DNA of 64,000 bases from Erpobdella octoculata (Eukaryota; Annelida; Clitellata; Hirudinida; Erpobdellidae), in NCBI GenBank assembly GCA_963978895.1, contig CAXBUH010000059.1, positions 89,107 through 153,106 of the forward strand, in the 5' to 3' direction. The position numbers and the translations under genes were made by a program. Below the pieces are notes generated by a model that worked only from the letters and a program-made list of their open reading frames with translations, searched no databases and was not told the origin of the DNA. Of the stretch, positions 20,340-30,995 are shown piece by piece. The number at the start of each line of letters is the position of its first letter. The first letter of the stretch is position 1.

Positions 20340-21085
20340 TAGACAGCCCGTGCATAATAATAATGAATAACTTGGAGAAATGTCCAACAGCTTCGGGACA
20401 ATTACAAGTTCTAAAATTATGCGTGATAAAAAAAGGTGACAGCAAAGGATTTGGTTTTGTTAGCTTTGCTGATCCTTTGTGCTTTATATGTACCCGCTGA
20501 AGTTGATTGTGTAACCAATCAAGGTAAACAATCCTATATTTTACCTCACATCTTTCCAGTTCAAAGTGATTTGACTTATTCCAGCAAGTTGCTGTTATTC
20601 CCAGATGGTACCGATTAGCTCTAAATGAAATGAATGGGAAAGCCATGACTGACAACCAATTGCTGTTTGTAGCAAGAGCTAAAAACAATCAGAAAGAGAT
20701 ACAGAACTGGTTATTAAAAAGACCATGAGACTTACCACAAGGAAGAGTAATAAAGAAAATGGTGAAACAAATGAACCAAAACCAGGCTACCAGGCTACCC
20801 TGGTGTCAACATGTATCTTAAATTTCTCTTCGTTGGAAGTTAAGTACACAAACCAACAAGTTGTCTAGACAGCCGTGTATAAATAATAAATATGCTTCCT
20901 TACAGCTTTGATCCATCTTATTATCAGTACCCTGCTCCAACCGGCAGATTTCCTTTAGCTTTGTCATCTCAGGCATATCAAATGCCTTCATCGGTGCTAT
21001 ATTACTTTCCCAACCAGATTCCAACGCTTCAGCCAAGGACTGAAACTTCTTTTGCTGATGGAGTTTCTCAGCAAATTCAGTGAAA
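20340..21085 (+). pseudogene. PABPC-like: Third PABP-like fragment with C-terminal linker
   Basis: The sequence repeats parts of the previous copy (FGTITSSKIMRDKK, then ERDTELVIKKTMRLTTRKSN), with stops and an internal insertion at about 20475-20610. A separate ORF at 20892-21083 reads MLPYSFDPSYYQYPAPTGRF and QAYQMPSSVLYYFPNQ, which looks like the Pro/Tyr/Gln-rich PABP linker. It shares AAGTACACA...CCAACAAGTTGTCTAGACAG with the end of the previous copy, so it arose by local duplication. Confidence 0.7.
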
Positions 21086-22785
21086 TGTGAGAGAATCAAT
21101 TTAAATAATTATTTTATTTTTTTAATAAACAATTAAAAAATTTCATTGTTTTTAACAATAAAACTTCTGATGTTTAATGATTGACTACTCTGATTTTCAT
21201 GTTGGCAAGCATAGTCAGTTTCACCTGAAAACGTTTATGATAGAGGAAACCATTAATAGAGCGAAAGATAGAGCTAGTTACTTTCAAAAATTTGTAACAT
21301 AATACTATTACAAGCTACTTTAAAAATTTTTAATCCATTACTATTACAAGTAACTGAAAATGTAATACTATTACATAGTTTTACTTTACATCACGACACA
21401 AAATACTCTACACTTAATTAAATTCCACATTTATTCCACAGGCATGCCTGTATTAGAGCAAAAAAAACAATGACTTCACAGTAAGGTAGTGAATAAAGCA
21501 ACCGATGTTTTGACCAGAAACAAGTCCATTTCTGCAAGAATTGTATAACTGCTGTCAACATTTAAGAAAAAAACTGTCATCACGAGACCCAGTTTCAACT
21601 ACTCAACATTCACTGTTCAGTATAATAGAGAAAACAGTTGTAATTTTGTAATGACAAAATAATGCAATTTTCATAAAAGCAATATAATACGTAATAACAT
21701 ATTTCTTTAGAATAAAAGTAGTCATTACTACTACAAGTTACAGAAAAAAGTAATACTTTTACAGTAGCACGTTACTCCCCAACACTGCTCATAAATGGAC
21801 ATTTGTCATATCCTTTGAAAGTTTTCTTTACACATCATAAAAAGACAGATGAGTAGCTATCTTAAAAGAGGCTTATCCTGTCCCATTTCAATGCTTTCTG
21901 ACACACACTAAGCATAAAACTAAAAGTTATCAAAATATTTCACCCTTATAGTTCCAAATGTGACAATTGAATTTTCACACTCCAAGCTAAAGGTGAAAAT
22001 AAACCACACACTAAATTCTATGGATGAAATTCTGACTACAGCATTCATTATTTAAAGAAATGACAAGAGAGCAGAATATTTCTTTCCTACAACCACTAGA
22101 TGAACAGAGTTAAAAGTGAACCTTTAATGGAAGAATAGAGCAAACCTATGTTGGTCACAACAGCTACTGGGATATCAAATAAACAGGATAGAAGACTATA
22201 ATTTTCTGATAGAAAGCTTCATCACAGAAGATATTTTATCGCCTGATACTATTATCAGGAGATCTGACTGTAAAAAGTAGCATTTTTCACAATAAATATT
22301 AAAAGGTATGAATTAGTAACCCCATGATAAATAATGAGACAACCTTCTTTATTAGTCATAAATCATAAGTTGTAGCTACATACATTCTCATTATCTTACA
22401 TTACATGAGGCACAATCTTAAAATAAAATGTTCATCTCTGTGACATATCTAACATGTAATAAAAACTTTCTTGAATTAATGTTTTGGTAAATTTTCAATG
22501 TTTTAAAACCAAGAAAAACACCAAGACCACAACATAGAGACTGTTCAACAACTGAAGTCAAAATTGCAGAGCCATATCAATGGCTGGTTGAGTTGTTGAG
22601 AAAAATGTATTGTTCTTGATATTGGGTTGAAGAAGATTATGCTAAGTAAATCTGTTATTTAACCAGCAGTTAGTATTTGAAACTGATATGAAAACAAAGC
22701 ATAACAGGTGAATTTGAAGCTCTGCTCTAAAGTTCATTTTCTGTTGTATTGTAGAAGATAATAAAAAAGAGCTCAAGCAAATACA
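21086..22785. other. Unassigned AT-rich DNA containing a Tol2-like hAT terminus
   Basis: There is no gene. At 21270-21787 TAATACTATTACAAG and related motifs repeat and end in GCACGTTACTCCCCAACACTG. Reverse-complemented, this is CAGTGTTGGGGAGTAACG, a terminus characteristic of Tol2-like hAT MITEs. The left terminus is not clear. 21790-22785 holds nothing I recognise. Confidence 0.55.
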
Positions 22786-23361
22786 TTGGGTGTGAAACCC
22801 GAGTCCGGGACTCGGAAGGGTACACCTGTTGAACAGTCTCGCCACGGCTACCTGCTCAACGACCGCAAAATCAACATCATGGCCTACGCTGACGATCTGG
22901 TCTTGGTTGCCAAGGACAAAATTGACCTGGAGAACGAGCTGGAGATCGCCTCTCGCCTAGCAAAAAGATCTGGACTCCATTTCAACGGTGGGAAATGCAA
23001 GAGCCTGCACATTGACGGGAAAACCAGCAAAATCCTGCCGTCCAATTTCCTTATCCAAGACCAGCAGATGGAAGCATGTCAACGGGAGGATCAATACCGA
23101 CACCTGAGCATCCCCACAAGATTTTCAGTATTACCATCGGCCCAGCTGACTCTGGAGAAAATGAAAGAAGACGTTGGGAAAATCGACCAATCGCTTCTAG
23201 CCCCCTGGCAAAAAGTTGAGGCACTAAACACATTCGTCATTCCAAGGCTCTCCTTTTCTCTCAAATGCGACTACGTAGAAAAGAGAGGTCTCGGAAAACT
23301 CGACAAAACCATTAAAAAAGTGTGTAAAAATGGATGGGAGGCATATCAGATATTAAGCTGA
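22786..23361 (+). pseudogene. R2/NeSL-like LINE reverse transcriptase fragment with YADD
   Basis: The ORF reads INIMAYADDLVLVAKDKIDL, with the catalytic YADD box, then SGLHFNGGKCKSLHIDGK, SLLAPWQKVEALNTFVIPRL and FSLKCDYVEKRGLGKLDKTI. This is the palm-to-thumb region of R2/NeSL-type elements. It is 5' truncated and stops at about 23361, so it lacks the CCHC and restriction-like endonuclease domains. GC content is above the surroundings. Confidence 0.8.
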
Positions 23362-23448
23362 TAAGAACAGATTTAAAGCGTGCAAGTGTTGAAATATTTT
23401 TACGACTAATAGCGTTTTTATTCTATATATAAAATAATCACAATCATT

Positions 23449-23778
23449 ATGTCCAAACTGGCGAAAAAGCGTAGCAATGTGTGGCTGCACTTTATGGCCG
23501 AATCGGAGTGTCAAGCAAAATGTGACATTTGTGACACTAAAATTTCCTATCGTGGTGGTTCAACGTCTAATCTAGGTAAGCACATGCGTGCTAAGCATCC
23601 GTCACAAGTTGAAGACGTAGCCCCAGCTCGTCGTAAAACCGCTGCAGTTAGGCCTACTGCTGCCAGCGTACAGCAAGACGTTGAGGTGGTTGCGACTGAG
23701 TCAACCGTAACAGTGACGTCACCTTTAGCTTCAGCCACTGCTTCCGGTTCGTCTGTTAACCCTTTAAGTGGATCGTAG
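23449..23778 (+). pseudogene. BED-type zinc finger N-terminus of a hAT transposase
   Basis: The ORF starts MSKLAKKRSNVWLHFMAESE and has CDIC...HMRAKH, the C2H-type BED finger typical of hAT transposases (ZBED1-like), with a Ser/Thr/Val-rich linker after it. It stops at 23778 and the rest of the transposase is absent. A BED finger binds transposon ends. Two hAT-like termini follow (near 23830-23862 and 23900-23945), so this may be the 5' part of a deleted element. Confidence 0.75.
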
Positions 23779-23814
23779 AATGATTTGTTTGCTATGCTTC
23801 GAAGAATATAGAAG

Positions 23815-23946
23815 TATTTTGCCCCCCCCGTGGAAAATGCTGAATTTACGTCCCTGCCATCTAGTTGTGAATTTGTAATGAAAAACATTTTTGCTGCTGA
23901 AACCTAAAAATTGCCCCCCTACTAGATGACCTGGATATGCCACTGG
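23815..23946. mobile_element. Two nested hAT-like terminal sequences
   Basis: One terminus reads TTTTGCCCCCCCCG...GAATTTACGTCCCTG (ends about 23862). The second reads AAATTGCCCCCCTACTAG...GATATGCCACTG (ends about 23944). Both end in CTG after a C-run, the right-end pattern of the hAT MITEs in this window. Confidence 0.6.
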
Positions 23947-23983
23947 TTTGGAATGATTTAAATCATACGATTGGAGAGAACTT

Positions 23984-24380
23984 ATGTGGTTAGCATGTCG
24001 TCACCATGTCCTGGAGTTGATCTTAGCCGAAGTGTTCACTTTGTGTTTTGGTCCATCAAGTGCTCCTTTCATTCCAATCTTTAAAAGATTCAAAACTGCC
24101 TGGAGTAGAATAACATTGGATAGCTTTCGTGCAATTGATTTGAATGATATCACGGAAACATTTTACAACTCAACAAAAGCTTTTTTTGCTGATGTTAGAA
24201 AGAAAAAATTCACACGTGATGATTATCAAGAGGTAGTTAACTGACAACAATTGCTCTAGGAATTCCTGTTGATACAATTCATTGGAGAGCTCCAGGACCA
24301 GTTCACCATGCACGCTGGATGGCCAAATTGATTTATGGAATCAAGATTTTTCTCTTCCGTGATCAGTGAGATGTCTTCAA
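23984..24380 (+). pseudogene. Fragment of a transposon-associated protein (CRHHVLEL family)
   Basis: The sequence reads WLACRHHVLELILAEVF, FGPSSAPFIPIFKRFKTAW and then, after a stop, LGIPVDTIHWRAPGPVHHAR and WMAKLIYGIKIFLFRDQ. I recall this signature in many uncharacterised, high-copy proteins of invertebrate genomes. It is probably a DDE-type transposase. At least one stop breaks it, and it ends at the 22-bp repeat array. Confidence 0.5.
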
Positions 24381-24395
24381 GCTCACAAAGAAAGA

Positions 24396-24527
24396 GGAAA
24401 TTGGATAAGCTTTCTAAGGAAATTGGATAAGCTTTCTAAGGAAATTGGATAAGCTTTCTAAGGAAATTGGATAAGCTTTCTAAGGAAATTGGATAAGCTT
24501 TCTAAGGAAATTGGATAAGCTTTCTAA
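24396..24527. repeat. Perfect 22-bp tandem repeat, six copies
   Basis: The unit GGAAATTGGATAAGCTTTCT+AA is repeated six times (132 bp) with essentially no divergence, so the expansion is recent. Each unit holds a HindIII site. Confidence 0.95.
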
Positions 24528-24544
24528 AAGAATTTTTTACTACA

Positions 24545-26387
24545 GTGCGGTATTTTCTGTGGGGGGGGATAGTAGTCCCTTTAGTTGATATAATAAGTTG
24601 TAGACATGACGCTGCCACTATAGCTGGATATCTGCTTCAAGTTAAGCATTACGTTTTGGAACATAAACAAGTTTGGCCACTTTTTGAAGAAGTGGTTACG
24701 GATTTCTCGATGGCCCTTGTATCCGCTGTGTTGCAAGGTTTCAATACATTAACTATATCTAGTTACCTCCAAATGCCTACGAATGGTCGATAGCAGAAAA
24801 AAAACCTAAAGACGTAACAATGGTGAAACTGTGCTATGCACATTTAATGAAATGTCTAGCTCGCCATTCGAAGCAAAATAGCACTCCAAACCAACACAAA
24901 TTCCAATTATTGGCAATAACAAAGATTATATACGCTGCCACCTTTGCTGCAGCTGACGTAATAATTAAAGCTTTTCTTTTCTTGCTAAGTTGCAAGGGGA
25001 ATTGCATTGAGAAAGAAAGGTATTTGGAACTCTTTACTGATTCGGAACCCATACAAGCGGAGAACGTAGATAAAGATGAAGATGAAGAAGTAGAACAAGA
25101 AGATACACCTGAAACAACGGTGTATCAGAGCAGTCCCTTTTTTAAGAAGTATAAGGATTGGCTGGGAGAGCATAAACATGAGGATTCAGAGGAAAATGAA
25201 AACGAAATTTATAACATAAAGTTCCTAGAAATATTCCTTAAGAAATACTGCCCTTACTTGCCATTGATAGGGTCTTATTTAAATTCCACGCCGGGAACAC
25301 CACATTCAAACTCGTTGGTAGAAAACCATTTTAGGAACATTAAGCAGGACGTCCTGCAGAGCCAAACAAATCTTAAAATCGGAAGATTTGTTCGGTAATG
25401 AGATCACAATTCTAAAACCAAAAAGTAAGATCAGAAAGAACCTTAAGGCTAAACCTGAGCTAACCAGTAAAGAAAAATGGGGCAAGAGAGTACAACGAAA
25501 AGGCACGTATCGTACAATGTTAATGCCAGTCAAAATTAATGTGCCAAAAACAGTTGGAAAGGAACCAATAAAACTTAATAATCATCTCTTAGCTAATGAG
25601 AACTACTACAAAATTTTTAAAGAAAACAAATTATCGATCGTCTGTAGATTCAATGGTGAGTCTTTGAAGCTGTCAGAATTCATTTATTTATATGACGGAG
25701 AATGGTTGAGTAATTATGTAATTGATTATATCGCAGCGATTAAGTTGGAAAATTCGTATTACATTCCCTGCGGTGACTTTTCCCTAAACTTTGAAAATTT
25801 TGAAAATAATTTATCCCATTATTAACTATAACTTTTTTAAATCTCTTTACACTTTTTGCGTATATAATGCGCATCGAAATCATTTCTGTTTATTTATTAT
25901 AATCAATGTACAGAGGAAAATCTCTTTTTACGATCCGTTAATAGGAGAAGGAGTGAGCATTAAGGAGGAACTGATGAAGTTCAGACTATTTTTGCAGCAG
26001 GTCTGCATTTTAAGAAATGAAGCAATGCCATGTTATGTTGATGAATTTGTAATTCAAGACCAAAGACAACAAAAGGACGCTTTCAATTGTGGGATATATG
26101 TCATGGAACATATGTTTCAATTGGATGGGAATTTGGATTTCACAAAGCCATTCAGAGCCAAAACGTACAGAAACGCACTAATCAAGGAGATTTTGTCTTT
26201 GCCTAACGACATGGAAGACATGTGTTTGTATTGTGGTACAGATGAAGATAAGGATTATGTGCAATGTTCTTATTGTGAATGTTGGATTCACCAAAGTTGC
26301 ACCAAGAAAAATTTTGATCCTACCGTATGGGATCAGGTTGATTTTGTATGCGTGCTTTGCTTAAATTATTTTTTTACAAAAACATAA
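24545..26387 (+). mobile_element. MULE-like transposase with Ulp1 (C48) protease and PHD finger
   Basis: Segments run in order through four frames. At 24545-24793, VTDFSMALVSAVLQGF resembles the second-Asp motif of MULE transposases. At 24820-25398, LCYAHLMKCLAR resembles the MULE C/H motif, followed by an acidic stretch and SNSLVENHFRNIKQDVL with the presumptive Glu. At 25388-25825, GEWLSNYVIDYIAAIKLENS is the N-terminal half of a Ulp1-type SUMO protease. At 25791-26387 come the protease His (RNHFCLF), Asp (FYDPL), Gln and Cys (FNCGIYV, about 26088), then a PHD finger CLYC-CSYC-WIHQSC-CVLC. MULE elements carrying Ulp1-like genes are known in plants. The frame changes are either introns or frameshifts. 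Confidence 0.6.
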
Positions 26388-27270
26388 TTATTAATTCTTA
26401 TATAATTCAAAGATTAATTTTTAAATAAAATTTCATTAGTAAATAAAAATAATGTGCAAATTACATGGTAGATTTAATTGCTTTTATTTTTAAAAAATCG
26501 GATAAATCATGTAGTTTCAGAATATGTAATTAGATATTTGGCTCAGGGAGTGGTTTAGTTAGGAAAAATCAAAAACGGTTTGCTGTGTATTTTAGTATGG
26601 CGAAAAACCAGGGCTAAGTCCGCCAGGGCTATCTTGATGGACCTTTGCAAGGTAGTATGCATGCAGCCAGATATACGTTCAACTGGCGTCGCTGGCTAGA
26701 AAGTTGCTTTGCATTGTTGCTACTTCTGTGCCCAGCGAGCGAATCTTTTCTAAGAGTGGACAACTTTTAGTGGATAAACGTAGCAGGCTGTCACCAAAGA
26801 ACGTCAAAATGTTGATGTTTTGAAATAATTATTTCAATGGACAGTTTTACAATCGACCGTCACCAAAGAACGTCAAAATGTTGATGTTTTTAAATAATTA
26901 TTTCAATGGACAGTTTTACAATTGATTGATTGACTTGATTGTTTTGTTTCTGAATGAAACCTTCACTTTTTCAAGCGAGTACTCTATCAGCTGGGCCAGT
27001 GAAATTGACTACATTATACATATGTAGCACTAACAACCCGAGTACTCAAATCTACCAAGTCGCAGCGCGCAACGAGGCCACCAGCCGCAAAGCTAGTAAC
27101 GACATGTGTAACGAACAGTGACGGATCCAGGGGGGATCGGGGGATGCATCCCCCCCCCTCCAGATTACTAAAAAAAATTTGTATATGCTAAAAAATGTCA
27201 TTTTAAGCCCCACCAGATTCAGCGACGAATCCAGTAGGAATGCGGGGTATGAACCCCTCGCTAGATTACT
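26388..27270. other. Unassigned sequence with a 69-bp tandem duplication and a hAT terminus
   Basis: At about 26790-26928 a 69-bp unit (GTCACCAAAGAACGTCAAAA...CAATGGACAGTTTTACAAT) occurs twice in tandem. At about 27117 the sequence CAGTGACGGATCC + AGGGGGG resembles a hAT left terminus with its G/C-rich subterminal zone. No gene is seen. Confidence 0.6.
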
Positions 27271-28315
27271 GTGAAACGAGAGTGCACACCCATCACTACA
27301 TATACAGCTGAACGGAGCTTCAGTGCCATCAAAATATTGAAAAGCTCATTGCAGGAGATGAAAGGGAAAGATACAGAATATCCTCAACTCAGAACATCTG
27401 AATGGCTGTCAGATCTGGCTTTTGCAGTTGATCTCTTTGAACATATGAATGAATTGAACACCAGACTTCAAGGGAAGGACAGATTTGCTCACGAAATGTA
27501 CTCAACAGTGAAGGCATTCAGGGTGAAACTAGAACTGTTTTCTCACCAGCTCAGTCAGAATATCATAACACACTTTCCAACACTCGAAACTATGGCACCC
27601 CAGATGATGTCAACTGAGAAGTACACCAATATGATATCTGCACTAGACAATGAATTTGCTCGTCGTTTTGCGGACTTCCAGAAACTTGCATACAAAGATC
27701 AGGGCCTGGGGCAGATTGTACATCAAGAGGCCCAATTCCTTGTTCAATCAGAATGGTCACCATTTACAACTGACTTTGAAAAGGTGCCGGATGCCCAACA
27801 GCTGGAATTGATTGATCTGCAGTGTGACTCTACCCTGAAAGAGAAATTCCAATCTGAAAGCATCGACAAATTGAATGCGTCACTGAATGAGTCCAAGTTT
27901 GCCAACATGAGAAAGATGGCCATGAAACTACTTGTTCTGTTCGGGTCTACAAACACTTTTGACATTAATAGGACAAAGCTGCGTTCCAATCTAACTGATG
28001 TTCACGTGCAGTCTTTACTGAGGATTTCTACATCCGACATGCAGCCAGAGTTAAAACAACTTGTTGGCAACTTTGATCGACCACAGATTGACTTTAGCAG
28101 CTATTGAAGTACATTACGTTAAATTCATTAAATACTGTTTTTGGTCTCTATGCTTTAAACTTAAAGTTTACAAGTTTAAAGTTTACATTAAGTACTATTT
28201 ATTCCTTGCATAGGTGGATAAATACGCGATTAAGGTATCAGTTCACTAATCCAACCTGCCAAGGACTTCATTTTCCCATACCCGGCCCGCCGACTTAAGA
28301 AGTTGCTCACCCCTG
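27271..28315 (+). pseudogene. hAT transposase (FAM200/EPM2AIP1-like) with an unrelated hAT piece at its start, plus 3' terminus
   Basis: The ORF 27271-28107 (278 aa) begins TTYTAERSFSAIKILKSSLQ, the C-terminal dimerisation signature of DUF4371/ZMYM-type hAT proteins. It then switches to TSEWLSDLAFAVDLFEHMNE, STVKAFRVKLELFSHQLSQN, VPDAQQLELIDLQCDSTLKE and MAMKLLVLFGST, the EPM2AIP1/FAM200-type transposase. The usual motif after FGST is deleted, followed by LRSNLTDVHVQSLLRI. The 3' terminus GCTCACCCCTG ends at 28315. The ORF is open despite the chimera. Confidence 0.75.
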
Positions 28316-28500
28316 ATGTAGACAGACCATTCAGTTCTGACAAAATAAGAGAATTGAAAAAATACTCTTTTCTTTTAATAACTTGATTAATATTTGCTTG
28401 TATTGTGGACTGGATGGGTCTGGTCCTGGAAGCAATTGGGTGGAGTGTGGTGTTTGTAAAATAAGTACACCAGAAATGCACTAATTTAATCATTCTGTAT
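28316..28500 (+). pseudogene. Degraded Ulp1-PHD copy (PHD part)
   Basis: DRPFSSDKIRELKK is followed, after a frameshift, by CLYCG...SNWVECGVCK (about 28397-28465). The layout parallels the segment just before and including the PHD finger at 26160-26290 and the copy at 48278-48721. A near-identical second copy is at 30174-30350. The hAT element above ends exactly at its left edge. Confidence 0.7.
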
Positions 28501-28559
28501 ATAATTTAGAACATGAAAGACACTCTCGCCTCTCAAGCCAGACTAACTTCATAAAATTA

Positions 28560-28735
28560 GTGATATCCAGCTGCTACGTCGCCAACACTATAGAAAAAGC
28601 AGCTAAAATTGAAATCCTGAATGAGGGTGTTAGTGTAGTCAGAACTACCACCAAGGTTATTTTGCAAGCAGAAAATGTTGCTGTCCAGGAAGGGACAGAT
28701 GCCAACAACTCTCATTCAGAAGCATACTTATAACT
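28560..28735 (+). pseudogene. Short coding remnant of unknown protein
   Basis: An open stretch reads LVISSCYVANTIEKAAKIEI, then VSVVRTTTKVILQAENVAVQ and ends NNSHSEAYL with a stop. I do not recognise it. Its last third is included in the 439-bp tandem duplication. Confidence 0.3.
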
Positions 28736-29518
28736 GTGAATTGCCTGCGAATCAATTTTATGTATATCTATACAAACAATTGACATATGGCGCATTACAA
28801 ATTGTATTATTATTATTATTAACTGCAGTATTTTGTGACACAATCTTGTAATGCAAAAATGTAAAGCTACAATTTAATGTCAAGCAACTAAATTTTCTTG
28901 CAGGATGTTTTCAACTTGAGTAGAGCAGATGACTTTACAATAAACCTAATTTTTGTGCAAAATTTGTATGCTTACAAAAGTGAATTCGTGTAATAACGTT
29001 ACTTAAAATTTTATTCCAGCCTAAAAAGGATTGTTAACTCGCTAGTAACGGCTTGCTTGTTGAACAAAAGAAGCAATTCAGAACTACCACCAAGGTTATT
29101 TTGCAAGCAGAAAATGTTGCTGTCCAGGAAGGGACAGATGCCAACAACTCTCATTCAGAAGCATACTTATAACTGTGAATTGCCTGCGAATCAATTTTAT
29201 GTATATCTATACAAACAATTGACATATGGCGCATTACAAATTGTATTATTATTATTATTAACTGCAGTATTTTGTGACACAATCTTGTAATGCAAAAATG
29301 TAAAGCTACAATTTAATGTCAAGCAACTAAATTTTCTTGCAGGATGTTTTCAACTTGAGTAGAGCACATGACTTTACAATAAACCTAATTTTTGTGCAAA
29401 ATTTGTATGCTTACAAAAGTGAATTCGTGTAATAACGTTACTTAAAATTTTATTCCAGCCTAAAAAGGATTGTTAACTCGCTAGTAACGGCTTGCTTGTT
29501 GAACAAAAGAAGCAATTC
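28641..29518. repeat. Near-identical 439-bp tandem duplication
   Basis: 28641-29079 and 29080-29518 are almost identical (one difference noticed: AGCAGATGAC versus AGCACATGAC). Each unit runs from AGAACTACCACCAAGG to AAAAGAAGCAATTC and includes a (TAT)n run. Divergence is so low that the event must be recent or the copies are gene-converted. Confidence 0.95.
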
Positions 29519-30173
29519 TTTTTTCAATCAGAAAATAGTAAATAGTTGTTGGGTTCTACCCAAAGTTTTATAAAATGAGCTTTAACAGACTTTTAAAATC
29601 TGTTGAAACATTAGATTTGGAAATAGTGAACAACATTAATGGTTAATATCGGACGTTAATAAACGTTCAGAAGAGGTACAAAGTCGTTTGGCCAAATCCT
29701 ATGGAAAGTTAACTTTTCTAACTTGCAAATGTCTTCACATAGGAGCTGTTGAACCGCTAGCTCTTGAAGCAATACATTATTTTTATGACGAAGAAGTACC
29801 GTACGGGTGACTTTGGCCCAAAATGGATTTTTTGTTTTAATTGTTCAACAGCTGAAAGACAGTCAACTCCCTGTCCATCTGCAAACGGTGGAGTTTCTTC
29901 AGATTTTTTTTAGAAGGCGTTGAAACATTTGCTACAAAGACGAGAAAAGTCACAATTCTGACTATGCTGACACATTTTGTCGCATGCGTCACAATTTCCC
30001 TGATTTCTCAAGCAGAAATGGATCAAGTTGATGGCAAGAAGTATTTTTACTTCTCAAAAAGAAGTCTGTTACTAGGAGGAATAAACGGAAAAGATCTTGT
30101 TAGGAGCGCCAAGAAAGCCCTAACTACTTACAATAACATGTTGCAAAATACGGTTATTATTTCTCGTGAAAGA
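29519..30173 (+). other. Decayed coding remnants, unidentified
   Basis: Short open stretches include MSFNRLLKSVETLDLEIVNN and LAKSYGKLTFLTCKCLHIGA, plus the ORF starting at 29964 (ISQAEMDQVDGKKYFYFSKR...). The last runs into the Ulp1-PHD remnant at 30174. They may be upstream parts of the same transposon, but no domain is recognisable. Confidence 0.3.
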
Positions 30174-30350
30174 GTTCTAGACAGACCATTCAGTTCTGAC
30201 AAAATTAGAGGATTGAAAAAATACTCTTTTCTTTTGATAACTTGATTAATATTTGCTTGTATTGTGGACTGGATGTGTCATGTGCTGGAAGCAATTGGGT
30301 GGAGTGTGGTGTATGTAAAATAAGTACATGTAAAATGCACTAATTTAATC
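30174..30350 (+). pseudogene. Degraded Ulp1-PHD copy (PHD part), twin of 28316-28500
   Basis: The sequence is nearly identical to 28322-28490 (AGACAGACCATTCAGTTCTG, CTTGTATTGTGGACTGGATG, GCAATTGGGTGGAGTGTGGT). The frame shifts between LDRPFSSDKIRGLKK and the CLYCG...WVECGVCK zinc-finger half. Confidence 0.75.
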
Positions 30351-30995
30351 ACTTCCAACGTTGAACTTGAAAACGAGAAGTTAACATGCATAGTTACCGT
30401 GTTGGCGGGAACAAATGAGCACCATGACAGGTCAGTAGAAGTTTTTGGGTGTATTATTATATAATCTGTTGTCTTCTGATTGGATTTTCACATTTTTCAA
30501 ATAATAGGAAGAATTCATTTAAGATCATAAGCTTCAGTTATATTTTCAGTAGCAATGTCTTACTCGGTATTTTCGCTAAACTAACTACTTCTCAATTTTA
30601 CTTAACTTTATTGCCAATGTGTGCATATTTAAAAATACTTTGTTTTTTAAATGCAATTATGAATATGATTTAAAAAAAACTACTCATTCAAAAGCTGTTT
30701 ATGAAATGTTTCTAAGAAGTTTTGCAAAATCAAGACTTGGTTTAAATCAGATATTTTAATCAATTTAGAAATTCGACCCAGCATGCCACCTCCAAGCGTG
30801 AAAAGATTGAAAGTTAAGTACAAAGTCAAGAATTGTCCACGTTCAATCTTCGATAACGACTATCGTCTGACGCACAATAGAATTTATCATCCCGACTACA
30901 TTCAAAATCTTCAAGGGATACCTTATGAATAGTATCTACACACAATCTATTAACTGTTTTATTTTTGCTCGTCATTGTTGGTGTATTGAAGAAAA
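30351..30995. other. AT-rich sequence with short unassigned ORFs
   Basis: The ORF at 30449-30673 is hydrophobic but of low complexity and not convincing. At 30783-30930 an open stretch starting MPPPSVKRLKVKYKVKNCPR is basic and unidentified. It ends in a stop before the virus-like ORF. Confidence 0.35.

Noticed and set aside
30449..30673. Small membrane protein
   Set aside because: The hydrophobic composition is expected from T-rich DNA, and there is no conserved motif or neighbouring gene structure.
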